Origin: Paenibacillus cremeus
Lineage (GTDB): Bacteria; Bacillota; Bacilli; Paenibacillales; NBRC-103111
Assembly (NCBI RefSeq): GCF_007786445.1
Contig: NZ_VNJI01000048.1
Span: forward strand, 1 to 60,185
DNA: 60,185 nucleotides
Direction of reading: 5' to 3'
Below the pieces are notes generated by a model. It saw only the letters and a list, made by a program, of their open reading frames with translations, did not search any database and had not been told where the DNA came from. Each line of letters begins with the position of its first letter. Position 1 is the first letter of the stretch. The position numbers and the translations under genes are program-made. Below, piece after piece: positions 42,140 to 49,425 of this stretch.

Positions 42140-42169
42140 AATATACCATTTTTATACGTATTTTTTCAA
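42140..42169 (-). promoter_or_regulatory. purR promoter (sigma-A)
   Basis: On the minus strand, TTGAAA (42164-42169), an 18-base spacer and TATATT (42140-42145) lie about 57 bases before purR. I see no clear pair of PurBoxes (CGAA-type) around it. Confidence 0.6.
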
Positions 42170-42177
42170 GCCGATCC

Positions 42178-42213
42178 ATGAAAAATATTGTGACATCAAG
42201 CTGACACAATATT
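42178..42213 (-). terminator. Terminator overlapping the ispE stop codon
   Basis: On the minus strand, AATATTGTGTCA and TGTCACAATATT form a 12-bp stem with one mismatch, followed by TTTTC. The 5' arm begins within the ispE stop codon. Confidence 0.7.
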
Positions 42214-43066
42214 ACGTCAATAGCCTTACTGCGTACACATCCTTACAGAACCCACGAAGCCCGTTATAAATGCGTGCGACCTTAGACTCCTTGGACACCA
42301 ATCCAAACACCGTTGGACCACTTCCGGACATCAGCACGCCATCCGCGCCCAGCCGCATCATCACTTCCTTCAGCTGTCTCACCTCAGGATACAGCTTGAG
42401 CGTCACTTCCTCCAGCACATTCCCCAGCTCATCGCAAAGCTCGTCAAACCGCTTCTCTCGAATCGCAGCCAACACTCGGTCGGTCGAAGGATGGCGGTGG
42501 ATCTCCTGTGCATTCAGCTTGCCGTAGATCTCGGAGGTAGACACATTGATCGGCGGCTTGGCGAGCACAACCCAGCACTGCGGCGGAGCCTCAATGGGCT
42601 CCAGCTTCTCTCCACGGCCGCGGGCCACCGCTGTGCCTCCCGTTACGCAGAACGGCACGTCCGATCCCAGCTCGGCACCTAGCCGCTGCAGCTCCTCGGT
42701 GCCGATGTTCAGTCTCCATAGCCGGTTCAGCCCGCGCAGTGTCGCCGCTGCATCACTGCTGCCGCCGGCGAGACCTGCGGCTACCGGAATTTTTTTATCC
42801 AAATGAATATAGACGCCCTGCTTCACATCGTAGCGGTCTTTAATTAGCCTGGCCGCTTGAAACGCCAGGTTCTTCTCGTCGAGCGGTATGTATCCAGCCT
42901 GACTGGAAATGATGATCGTATCCCGCGGCAGCTCCTGCATCTCAATGCGGTCCGCCAGGTCTACCATTGTCATGACCATCTCCACTTCATGATAGCCATC
43001 CTCACGCTTATATAAAACATCCAGCGACAAATTAATTTTTGCCGGCGCTTTCTCAAATACTTTCAT
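42212..43066 (-). CDS. ispE: 4-diphosphocytidyl-2-C-methyl-D-erythritol kinase
   Basis: IspE is a GHMP-family kinase of the non-mevalonate isoprenoid pathway. The 284-residue protein starts MKVFEKAPAKINLSLDVLYK and has the ATP loop IPVAAGLAGGSSDAAATLRG and C-terminal MSGSGPTVFGLV. Start set at ATG 43066 with AAGAAGG upstream. The longer frame to 43156 runs into the promoter. Confidence 0.97.
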   Translation of the reverse strand: MKVFEKAPAKINLSLDVLYKREDGYHEVEMVMTMVDLADRIEMQELPRDTIIISSQAGYIPLDEKNLAFQAARLIKDRYDVKQGVYIHLDKKIPVAAGLAGGSSDAAATLRGLNRLWRLNIGTEELQRLGAELGSDVPFCVTGGTAVARGRGEKLEPIEAPPQCWVVLAKPPINVSTSEIYGKLNAQEIHRHPSTDRVLAAIREKRFDELCDELGNVLEEVTLKLYPEVRQLKEVMMRLGADGVLMSGSGPTVFGLVSKESKVARIYNGLRGFCKDVYAVRLLT

Positions 43067-43135
43067 ACGACACCTTCTTCGTAACGGTCTGTCAATCCCT
43101 ACATTGCTTGGGCCTTTGTGCCATTTACCATTAAT

Positions 43136-43141
43136 ATTATA
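43136..43141 (-). promoter_or_regulatory. ispE promoter, extended -10
   Basis: Minus-strand TATAAT is preceded directly by TGG, an extended -10. The -35 position falls in the T run of the upstream terminator and is poor. Confidence 0.55.
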
Positions 43142-43153
43142 CCAAAAGTGCGA

Positions 43154-43192
43154 CAAAAAAAAGCTAAGGCCCGTTTACACGCGCCCTAGCTT
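43154..43192 (-). terminator. Terminator after sspF
   Basis: On the minus strand, AAGCTAGGGC ... GGCCTTAGCTT forms a stem followed by TTTTTTTTG, about 40 bases after the sspF stop. Confidence 0.88.
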
Positions 43193-43229
43193 GGAATGGG
43201 TAACGTTCATGGTATTTTGGCATGCTTGC

Positions 43230-43595
43230 TCACTGGTTATAGTAAGATGAACCGAAGGTTTGCGGAGCGGCACCGCTTGGATTGTACATGTAGGCTGGCG
43301 GCACTGAAGACGTGATCGGAGACCCTCCGTACCCCTGCTGCGGAATGCTAGCGGCAGGCGGCTGCTGGGAGTAGGCTGGCTGACGATATGGCGTTGTCGA
43401 CTGCGCCTGTGTCTGCTGTTGATTGGCCAAAGTCTGCTCTGCGATTTGAATCGCTCGCTTGATCATATTCCCCGCGTCCTTCGTGCGGATCCCGCCCCAG
43501 CCCTCCCTCTGAACGGTTTCATAAAATCCCAAATCCTTGGCCAGCTCGTACTTGAAGCTCTCGGACATTACCCCTCTGCGACTTCTGCGTCCCAT
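43230..43595 (-). CDS. sspF: Alpha/beta-type small acid-soluble spore protein SspF with extended C-terminus
   Basis: Residues 1-60 match the SspF-type DNA-binding spore protein: GRRSRRGVMSESFKYELAKD, YETVQREGWGGIRTKDAGNM and IKRAIQIAEQ. Such proteins coat and protect forespore DNA. Unlike the ~61-residue B. subtilis form, it carries a further ~60 residues rich in Gln, Pro, Tyr, Ser and Gly. The ATG at 43595 follows AAGGAGG. A sigma-G promoter and a terminator make it a single-gene unit between veg and ispE, as in B. subtilis. Confidence 0.93.
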   Translation of the reverse strand: MGRRSRRGVMSESFKYELAKDLGFYETVQREGWGGIRTKDAGNMIKRAIQIAEQTLANQQQTQAQSTTPYRQPAYSQQPPAASIPQQGYGGSPITSSVPPAYMYNPSGAAPQTFGSSYYNQ

Positions 43596-43635
43596 GTTCG
43601 CTTCCTCCTTCAAGTGAATTAGAACAATTATGACG

Positions 43636-43666
43636 TAGTATGCCGCACGGATTAACAAATCATGCA
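43636..43666 (-). promoter_or_regulatory. sspF promoter, sigma-G
   Basis: On the minus strand, TGCATG (43661-43666), an 18-base spacer and CATACTA (43636-43642). The -10 is a perfect sigma-G match. Confidence 0.82.
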
Positions 43667-43687
43667 GCGTTCAAGAACCATTCCAAT

Positions 43688-43716
43688 TAAAAAACGACCT
43701 GCCGGATCCGGCAAGC
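43688..43716 (-). terminator. Terminator after veg
   Basis: On the minus strand, CTTGCCGG and CCGGCAGG pair tightly and are followed by TCGTTTTTT, about 22 bases after veg. Confidence 0.82.
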
Positions 43717-43737
43717 CGCTTATGTACTTCTTCTTGT

Positions 43738-44010
43738 TTACTGCTGTATGGTAATTCTAACTTCACCGTCGTCACTCTGTACCGTAACTTCAACGGATTC
43801 CGTCAGTATGTCTGCGTAGCTATAAGAGACACGCTTGAAAGCATGCGACTCTTGATCCAGCTTCACAATAAATACGGAAGGGTAGGTTTCCTCCAAAACA
43901 CCGGATCGTTCGATTGTCTTCCTGCGACCACCATTCGCTCTTAACATGATCTTTTGTCCGACATGAGGTTCCAAACTGCGTTTGATCTCCAACAGCGCAT
44001 TTTTTGCCAT
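43738..44010 (-). CDS. veg: Veg protein (biofilm-associated, Sm-like fold)
   Basis: A 90-residue Veg-family protein carries the highly conserved block RANGGRRKTIERSGVLEETY then SVFIVKLDQES and FKRVSYSYADILTE. In B. subtilis Veg is abundant and promotes biofilm formation; the biochemical role is unclear. The ATG follows AGAGGTGG. Two tandem consensus sigma-A promoters predict very high expression. Confidence 0.96.
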   Translation of the reverse strand: MAKNALLEIKRSLEPHVGQKIMLRANGGRRKTIERSGVLEETYPSVFIVKLDQESHAFKRVSYSYADILTESVEVTVQSDDGEVRITIQQ

Positions 44011-44037
44011 TGACCACTACCACCTCTTTCCATCAAG

Positions 44038-44066
44038 ATTATAACCCAACGTAGGTAGTATGTCAA
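44038..44066 (-). promoter_or_regulatory. veg promoter P2 (consensus sigma-A)
   Basis: On the minus strand, TTGACA (44061-44066), a 17-base spacer and TATAAT (44038-44043) match perfectly. Confidence 0.92.
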
Positions 44067-44078
44067 TTTTGGTGAAAT

Positions 44079-44108
44079 ATTATATCAGCCACTTAAACCC
44101 ATTGTCAA
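44079..44108 (-). promoter_or_regulatory. veg promoter P1 (consensus sigma-A, extended -10)
   Basis: On the minus strand, TTGACA (44103-44108), an 18-base spacer and TATAAT (44079-44084), with TGA directly before the -10. Both hexamers are perfect. Confidence 0.9.
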
Positions 44109-44180
44109 CGGGATTTTTCCCTATTTTTACGGGGAGGACGCTATTTCGATCCTAAGCTCGTTCACAGAATTGTCAATTAT

Positions 44181-44208
44181 AAAAATAAAAAGCACCTTTC
44201 GGCGCTTA
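44181..44208 (-). terminator. Terminator overlapping the yabG stop codon
   Basis: On the minus strand, AAGCGCC GAAA GGTGCTT is followed by TTTATTTTT. The 5' arm starts within the TAA stop codon of yabG. Confidence 0.88.
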
Positions 44209-45093
44209 TTTAGGAGTAGAATATTGAATTTTGGGAACACCCTTCCGGTAGCTGCCCAACGACTCGATGCCTCCCAGCCCCTCGAGACCGCTATGTGTAA
44301 GCCCAATCACATCCACGATGTCTACGGTATCTTTGATCGGCGTATAGGCTACTTTGGCCGCTACGCACAGCGGGTCGAGCGCATGAATGAGCACTCGGGC
44401 AGGCGAGCTGGCAAAGTTGGCTCCAGCCGCGAGCAGTGCTTCAAAATGGGATTGGCATGCCCCTGCAACCACGGTCAGGTTATCCCGATTTTTTTCGTAT
44501 TGCCTTGCTACACGCACCGCATCGACAAAATTATGTGAATTTTTATAGCTGCTTAGCTGGGTTATATCGCCGGTCGGACGATTTTTCAAGATACCGTCAT
44601 GTCCTGTAATCACTACGATATCGGGGCGTGTCTGCGGAAGCAGTCGGTACAGCGCCTCTGCCATATTGGCTTCCGACACATAGTACCCTTCGGCCGGGAC
44701 ACGAAGCTCGCCGTATAAGCTCATGCACTTTCGCAAATAAGCCGGATCGCCATCCAGATGCAGCACCTTACCCGGAAGGTCAAAATAAGCCGGACGAGGC
44801 TTAGGTTTGGACTTATCATTGGCCGTGGGCGGCGTCTCTCCCGCTCCGGTGGATACGTCTTGCGCAGCGAGTGTCGTTCGTCTCATGGATTCCACCCACT
44901 TCGGATGCGTGGTCCCCATCGACTGAAACGGGTCCAGCTGCGGTACAGTATCAAGATCCAGCAGCGGGGCGTCTGCAAGCAGCCGAAGCTCCACCCCACG
45001 GAGCACCGCAACCTGCTGCTGCTGGATATCTTGAATCTTGAACACAACATCACCCCCATACGATCTGCGGGTGACCAGGTCTCCTTGCTTCAT
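44206..45093 (-). CDS. yabG: Sporulation-specific protease YabG
   Basis: YabG is a cysteine protease that processes spore-coat proteins after assembly. The 295-residue protein has the family N-terminus GDLVTRRSYGGDVVFKI and central DIVVITGHDG and VVAGACQSHFEALLAAGANF, the latter with the likely catalytic cysteine, then FASSPARVLIHALDPL. Start at ATG 45093 with GGAGG upstream. A sigma-K-like promoter lies directly upstream and matches its late mother-cell expression in B. subtilis. Confidence 0.95.
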   Translation of the reverse strand: MKQGDLVTRRSYGGDVVFKIQDIQQQQVAVLRGVELRLLADAPLLDLDTVPQLDPFQSMGTTHPKWVESMRRTTLAAQDVSTGAGETPPTANDKSKPKPRPAYFDLPGKVLHLDGDPAYLRKCMSLYGELRVPAEGYYVSEANMAEALYRLLPQTRPDIVVITGHDGILKNRPTGDITQLSSYKNSHNFVDAVRVARQYEKNRDNLTVVAGACQSHFEALLAAGANFASSPARVLIHALDPLCVAAKVAYTPIKDTVDIVDVIGLTHSGLEGLGGIESLGSYRKGVPKIQYSTPK

Positions 45094-45113
45094 GGCTGCA
45101 TCGCCTCCTCGTG

Positions 45114-45142
45114 TATCGTATGGTGGCAATGGGCAAATGGTG
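45114..45142 (-). promoter_or_regulatory. yabG promoter, sigma-K-like
   Basis: On the minus strand, CACC (45139-45142), a 16-base spacer and CATACGATA (45114-45122) compare with the sigma-K pattern mACm ... CATAnnnTA. The site overlaps nothing else and lies 20 bases before yabG. Confidence 0.7.
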
Positions 45143-45163
45143 CAAGGAACGCCTATTTTTCGC

Positions 45164-46084
45164 TTAAACGCCCAGCTTCAGAGCTTGACTCAGGCGGCGG
45201 CTCAGCACCGCATACTCTTCGATCGAAAGCGTTTCTCCGCGGCGCGAAGGCTCGATCCCCGCTTCCCTCAGGATAGGCTCCAGCTGCTCTTTCGTTTCTT
45301 TCGTAAAGAATCGGGCGGCCAAATTGTTATAAATCGTCTTGCGACGCTGGGTAAAGCTGGCCTGTACCACTTCGAAGAAGAACGCTTCGTCCTCGACTTC
45401 AACCCGCGGCTTCTCACGCACCTTTAGGCGGATTACGGCCGAATCGACGTTCGGCTGCGGGACAAAGACGGTATGCGGCACGATCGTAACGATCTCCGGC
45501 TCGCAATAATACTGGACCGCGATGCTCAGACTGCCGTAGTCCTTTCCGCCCGGTTTGGCAGCCATGCGCTCCGCCACTTCCTTTTGGATCATGACTACAA
45601 TATTCTCCAGAGGCAGCTTCTCCTCGAGCAGCTTCATAATAATCGGTGTCGTCACGTAGTACGGGAGATTCGCCACCACACTAACCCGGGACACACCTTG
45701 AAAATGTTCGGCAAAGAGCTGCTTCAAATCCACCTTCAGCACATCGCCGTGAATGACCGTAGCATGCGGATACCCGCCTAATGTCTCCTCCAGCAGCGGA
45801 AGCAGTCTTTGATCAATTTCGACCGCAACGACATGCCCTGCCGCCTTAGCCAGCTGCTGTGTCAATGCACCAATGCCCGGGCCGATTTCCAGTGCCCCCT
45901 TGGTAGAGTCGAGTTCAGCAGCACCGATGATCTTCCCCAGAATGTTATGATCGATCAAAAAGTTTTGCCCCAAGCTCTTCTTCAGTGTTAGTCCATGCTT
46001 CTGCAGCAGGTCCTTCGTTCGTTTCGGAGAAGCAATATCTTCCGAATGCTGCCCGCTCCTCTGCGCTTCGTTTGCTCTATCCAT
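45164..46084 (-). CDS. rsmA: 16S rRNA dimethyladenosine transferase (KsgA)
   Basis: RsmA dimethylates two adjacent adenosines in the 3' terminal hairpin of 16S rRNA. The 306-residue protein has KKSLGQNFLID, SAM motif I ALEIGPGIGALTQQLA and catalytic motif IV NLPYYVTTPI. An N-terminal ~30-residue extension precedes the usual start of similarity. The ATG overlaps the rnmV stop by one base (TAATG) and has GAGGAG upstream. rnmV-rsmA is a conserved rRNA-maturation pair. Confidence 0.97.
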   Translation of the reverse strand: MDRANEAQRSGQHSEDIASPKRTKDLLQKHGLTLKKSLGQNFLIDHNILGKIIGAAELDSTKGALEIGPGIGALTQQLAKAAGHVVAVEIDQRLLPLLEETLGGYPHATVIHGDVLKVDLKQLFAEHFQGVSRVSVVANLPYYVTTPIIMKLLEEKLPLENIVVMIQKEVAERMAAKPGGKDYGSLSIAVQYYCEPEIVTIVPHTVFVPQPNVDSAVIRLKVREKPRVEVEDEAFFFEVVQASFTQRRKTIYNNLAARFFTKETKEQLEPILREAGIEPSRRGETLSIEEYAVLSRRLSQALKLGV

Positions 46085-46635
46085 TACTTCGTCTCCTCAT
46101 CTTCCTCTAAATGACGGCAAGCGGCTTCAAATTCCTCCTGCGAAATCTGGAACATCCGGCAGCGGTTGAAAAATTGTTTGCCGTTGCAATAGCCGATCCC
46201 TAATTGCTTCCCTACGGTCATCCGGCGTGCGGCCGCTTGCGGGTGGACGATTAATCCGGCCTCCATCAAGTCGTCCCAAGACACCTGCGCCTCCTCCGAC
46301 TGATAGTCGGTTCGCACATTCTCAAGCGCCATCCGAATCGCTTCGACCGATGCGTTTTCCACCCCAATATCTCCTCGGCTCGTAGCCGCCTCCTGAGTCA
46401 GAAACGCATGCTTGCAGCCCGGCACGTCCCGGGCAATAATTTTGCGAATCCGCTCTCCGGCATGGTCCGGATCCGTAAACACGATGACCCCTCGGCGCTG
46501 TTGCGCCAACCGAATGCGTCGCAGCACGTCCTTATTGATCGCCGATCCGCCCGTTTCGATCGTTTCCGCTTCTACGGCCCGTTTGATCGCCACCGTATCG
46601 TCCTTGCCTTCCACCACGATGATCTCTTTAATCAT
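46084..46635 (-). CDS. rnmV: Ribonuclease M5
   Basis: RNase M5 matures the ends of 5S rRNA. The 183-residue protein is a TOPRIM nuclease with VVEGKDDTVAIKRAV (catalytic Glu) and VIVFTDPDHAGERIRK (DxD), followed by GDIGVENAS and a C-terminal domain. The Shine-Dalgarno GAAGG is about 12 bases from the ATG. It is paired with rsmA downstream, and a promoter-then-hairpin leader lies upstream. Confidence 0.95.
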   Translation of the reverse strand: MIKEIIVVEGKDDTVAIKRAVEAETIETGGSAINKDVLRRIRLAQQRRGVIVFTDPDHAGERIRKIIARDVPGCKHAFLTQEAATSRGDIGVENASVEAIRMALENVRTDYQSEEAQVSWDDLMEAGLIVHPQAAARRMTVGKQLGIGYCNGKQFFNRCRMFQISQEEFEAACRHLEEDEETK

Positions 46636-46666
46636 ACGCTTTCTTAACCTTCTTTCCCATACAAGC

Positions 46667-46699
46667 AGAAAAAGAAGAGGGACGTTGGATCGCCTCTTC
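46667..46699 (-). terminator. Terminator/attenuator between yabE and rnmV
   Basis: On the minus strand, GAAGAGG and CCTCTTC pair around a 12-base loop and are followed by TTTTTC. It starts about 45 bases after yabE. Confidence 0.75.
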
Positions 46700-46710
46700 C
46701 TTCCTGGAAC

Positions 46711-46740
46711 TCTATATTATGAGTCTGCCCTAATTGTCAG
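46711..46740 (-). promoter_or_regulatory. Possible rnmV promoter upstream of the hairpin
   Basis: On the minus strand, CTGACA (46735-46740), an 18-base spacer and TATAGA (46711-46716). If used, transcripts would start at about 46704 and meet the hairpin at once, making it an attenuator for rnmV-rsmA. Confidence 0.4.
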
Positions 46741-46743
46741 TGC

Positions 46744-47853
46744 TTAGTCTGCTGTTGGCTTTTTCGGTCCAATGACATACACGGTGTAGCCGCGTTTTAA
46801 TCCAAACCGGCTAGCATATGCGTTGCTATCGAAGTAGACATCGATCAGGTTGCCTTTGACGGCGCTGCCGATATCCTCCGCTCTGCGAAACCCGAGTCCG
46901 TCAATGTACACCCACCAGCCCAGCGGGATCACCTTCGGATCCACTGCAATCGTGCGACCTTCCGTTACTGTCGTGCCTGTAAATGTCTTCGGTTGCGATC
47001 CGTTGCCGGCATACGCAGTCAGCGTGACATTATTAATGACCTGTTTATAATCAAAGGTCACTCCGTTTTTCGATACTTTATCCACATCAGGAGAAGAAGA
47101 AGACAATACGACAACTGGATTTTTCGTTCCAACTGCTACAATTTTTTTGACGCTTTCCGACTGAACCTTCTCATCGACTACCTGCTCTGTTACGAGCTTG
47201 CCATCCTCAAATACTTTCTCTTTCTTCTTGAGCAGAACGCCTTCTTGACCCTCTTGAACCACTTGCTCTTTGCCCTTCACTAATTGCGGCTCGTTCTTCT
47301 TGACGACTTCAAATGCAATAGGTTCCGTTACTTCTTCCAGCTCTTTCTTCACTCGCACCACTTGAATTTTATCATTCTGCGGCACCTCTGCCTCTAATGC
47401 AGGGGTCACCTTGTCGAGTTCGCCTAGACTAATATGTAAATCGTCTAGCGCACTTGCTACCGTTTTTCCGATCGTGTAAACGGTCTTGGTCTCTCCATCG
47501 GCTGTCAGTTCAATCGGCTTGGCCTTATCGATGGAAATGCGTTCCCCCGATTTGACCGAAGCCTGAAGCGAATGCGACACACGGTCATGCTCGCCGACAG
47601 CAATGCCTTGCTCATCCAGTATGCGTTGTAGAACCCCCTGGCGGGTCTGGAACGTTTTCTCCTGGCCGTCTACAACCACCGATACGCGTTTCGTTGCCGT
47701 ACCGTACAACATCATTAAGAACATGAAAGTCATAGCGAATGAAATGAGTGAAATCATCGATATCATACGCAAGGTTTCATGCTTCCATCGCAATGCGAAG
47801 GACATGCTGGATGATCGTCTTACATGGGTTTGTTCCGTTGACACAACGCCCAC
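46744..47853 (-). CDS. yabE: Cell-wall protein YabE: DUF348, G5 and 3D domains
   Basis: A membrane-anchored or secreted cell-wall-associated protein. It has a basic N-terminus, one hydrophobic segment (~residues 31-52), two or more DUF348 repeats (~58-160, e.g. VDGQEKTFQTRQGVLQRIL), a G5 domain (~165-240) and a C-terminal 3D domain. The 3D domain has the Asp motifs AVDPKVIPLGWWVYI, AEDIGSAVKGNLIDVYF and resembles resuscitation-promoting/lytic enzymes. The GTG at 47853 follows AAGGAGG. It has a ~570-base leader with a c-di-AMP riboswitch and its terminator. Enzymatic activity is inferred from the family. Confidence 0.92.
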   Translation of the reverse strand: MGVVSTEQTHVRRSSSMSFALRWKHETLRMISMISLISFAMTFMFLMMLYGTATKRVSVVVDGQEKTFQTRQGVLQRILDEQGIAVGEHDRVSHSLQASVKSGERISIDKAKPIELTADGETKTVYTIGKTVASALDDLHISLGELDKVTPALEAEVPQNDKIQVVRVKKELEEVTEPIAFEVVKKNEPQLVKGKEQVVQEGQEGVLLKKKEKVFEDGKLVTEQVVDEKVQSESVKKIVAVGTKNPVVVLSSSSPDVDKVSKNGVTFDYKQVINNVTLTAYAGNGSQPKTFTGTTVTEGRTIAVDPKVIPLGWWVYIDGLGFRRAEDIGSAVKGNLIDVYFDSNAYASRFGLKRGYTVYVIGPKKPTAD

Positions 47854-48109
47854 TTGTTCGGTCCTCCTTCAAAGCCTCGCCACCCGAGTGTTTCGCATGA
47901 GTTGATCTGACGCGACTATGGTAAATTTGGTTTGATTTGATCGAAGTGTTACAGCTGTACACCGGCACTGCACTAAACCGTTGCTTCGTAGCAGCCCCCG
48001 TAACCCGAGTGCTTACCCAACTGTGACTGACTACCCCCTCGCCACCTCCTCATTCGAATTTCATTGTATGAACCAGCTTGGACTTTATTCCCACTTCACA
48101 GGAGAACAC

Positions 48110-48152
48110 AAAAAAAGTCAGCGGAGAAGAGGGCTCTTCCCGTGACTTTTTC
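48110..48152 (-). terminator. Riboswitch-controlled terminator in the yabE leader
   Basis: On the minus strand, AGTCA...TGACT with an inner GAAGAG/CTCTTC stem is followed by TTTTTTT. It lies about 30 bases after the riboswitch aptamer and about 257 bases before yabE, so it is the likely expression platform. Between it and yabE (47854-48109) I see no supported gene. Confidence 0.85.
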
Positions 48153-48179
48153 ATTTTGGATAAAATGAAATTAAAAGCT

Positions 48180-48370
48180 CACGACAATTTACCTCTCTCT
48201 GGACGCTTACGAGGTTAGCTGACGGATTCGGACTTGAGAGTCGCCCTACCTGTTAGCATGTAGAACATGCCTTCAGGATTCACCCCATTAAATACATCAC
48301 AGTCACCTAAACAGCATGACGAGCGATGTGGTTCCCCCGTTTCCCTTAACGGAAACTCAGCGAAGTTGGA
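48180..48370 (-). promoter_or_regulatory. Cyclic-di-AMP riboswitch (ydaO/yuaA type)
   Basis: The minus strand carries the conserved landmarks of the class in order: CGGGGGAACCA (~48330-48340), GGGGTGAAT (~48279-48287), TAGGGCGACTCTCAAGTCC and GAATCCGTCAGCTAACCTCG, then GAGAGAGG. Known biology: this class binds c-di-AMP and usually switches expression off by termination, often ahead of cell-wall and osmolyte genes. Here it is followed by a terminator and yabE. Exact ends are approximate. Confidence 0.9.
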
Positions 48371-48429
48371 AATTTGGTAATCGTTATGAAGTTAATATTG
48401 AGTTTACGATGCAAAGGTAGAAGTTGTAA

Positions 48430-48458
48430 AGTATACAAACTTTGAAAAAAAGCGTGAA
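48430..48458 (-). promoter_or_regulatory. Probable promoter of the riboswitch-yabE unit
   Basis: On the minus strand, TATACT (48430-48435) and TTCACG (48453-48458) are 17 bases apart. The -35 forms one half of the palindrome CGTGAATTTCACG (48453-48465), which has T runs on both strands and could also be a bidirectional terminator. Confidence 0.5.
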
Positions 48459-48596
48459 TTTCACGTGTTTTTGTGAATTTAGTAACAAAATTATGACAAA
48501 ACCTATATCTTTCTACGTTCAACGCACCATTTCGTTCCATTTTCTCTTGTTCTCTTTACATCGATGAAAAAAAGGCTGTCTCCTACCCTCAAATTC

Positions 48597-49364
48597 TTAC
48601 TTTAATCCGAATAGAGTAACGGCGTTATGCGTGGTAATCTCAGCCAACTCTTCCAAGGAAATCCCTTTTATTTCTGCTGCGATTTCAGCCACTAGACGCA
48701 CGTAGGACGACTCATTGCGCTTGCCTCGGTACGGATGCGGAGCCAAGTAAGGCGCGTCCGTCTCGAACAGCAGCCGGTCCAGCGGCACCTTTTCCAGCAC
48801 CTCTTTTGGCTGCTTGGCATTCTTAAACGTCACGGGCCCGCCGAACGAAATGTAAAAGTTCATATCCAGGCACAGCTTGGCCGTTTCCCAGCTGCCGGAG
48901 TAGCAATGCATCACGCCTCCAACCTCAGCCGCCCGCTCCTCTCGGAGCGTCTGAACCACATCGTGATGCGCATCCCGGTTATGGATGACGATCGGCATGC
49001 CAACTTTACGGGCCAGCCGGATTTGATCTCGGAATACGCGATCCTGCACCTCTTTAGGAGACGTATCCCAATAGTAATCCAACCCGATCTCGCCGATGGC
49101 GACGACCTTCTCGTGCTGGCAGAGCGATTCGATCCATTGGAGATCCTCCGGCTTCATATCGATTGCATCCGTTGGATGCCAACCAACAGTCGAGTAAATA
49201 AAATCATATTGCTCCGCTAAGGCAATGGAGCTTGGGATGGTCTCTCGATTAAATCCGACATTGACGATTCGACGTATTCCGTTTTGGAGTGCGCGCTCAA
49301 TGACCTCCTGTCGATCTTCATCGAACTGCGGAGCATTAAGGTGCGCATGGGTATCTATCAGCAT
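48597..49364 (-). CDS. tatD: TatD family metal-dependent DNase
   Basis: TatD proteins are TIM-barrel hydrolases with 3'-5' exonuclease activity in DNA repair. The 255-residue protein has the metal-binding residues in LIDTHAHLNAPQF, IGEIGLDYYWD, VIHNRDAHHD, HCYSGSWE and LFETDAPYLAP. The ATG follows AGGGAG. Located downstream of the HD gene and upstream of the yabE unit; B. subtilis yabD is at the same site. Confidence 0.95.
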   Translation of the reverse strand: MLIDTHAHLNAPQFDEDRQEVIERALQNGIRRIVNVGFNRETIPSSIALAEQYDFIYSTVGWHPTDAIDMKPEDLQWIESLCQHEKVVAIGEIGLDYYWDTSPKEVQDRVFRDQIRLARKVGMPIVIHNRDAHHDVVQTLREERAAEVGGVMHCYSGSWETAKLCLDMNFYISFGGPVTFKNAKQPKEVLEKVPLDRLLFETDAPYLAPHPYRGKRNESSYVRLVAEIAAEIKGISLEELAEITTHNAVTLFGLK

Positions 49365-49425
49365 GGTTTCTCCCTTTTTCTTCTATAATAATACAATTTA
49401 TTTTCGGTGAACTTGACAAAACTCT

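Noticed and set aside
47973..48053. A 26-codon minus-strand frame (ATG at 48053, stop at 47973) in the yabE leader, a possible leader peptide.
   Set aside because: No Shine-Dalgarno upstream and no amino-acid bias that would suggest attenuation.
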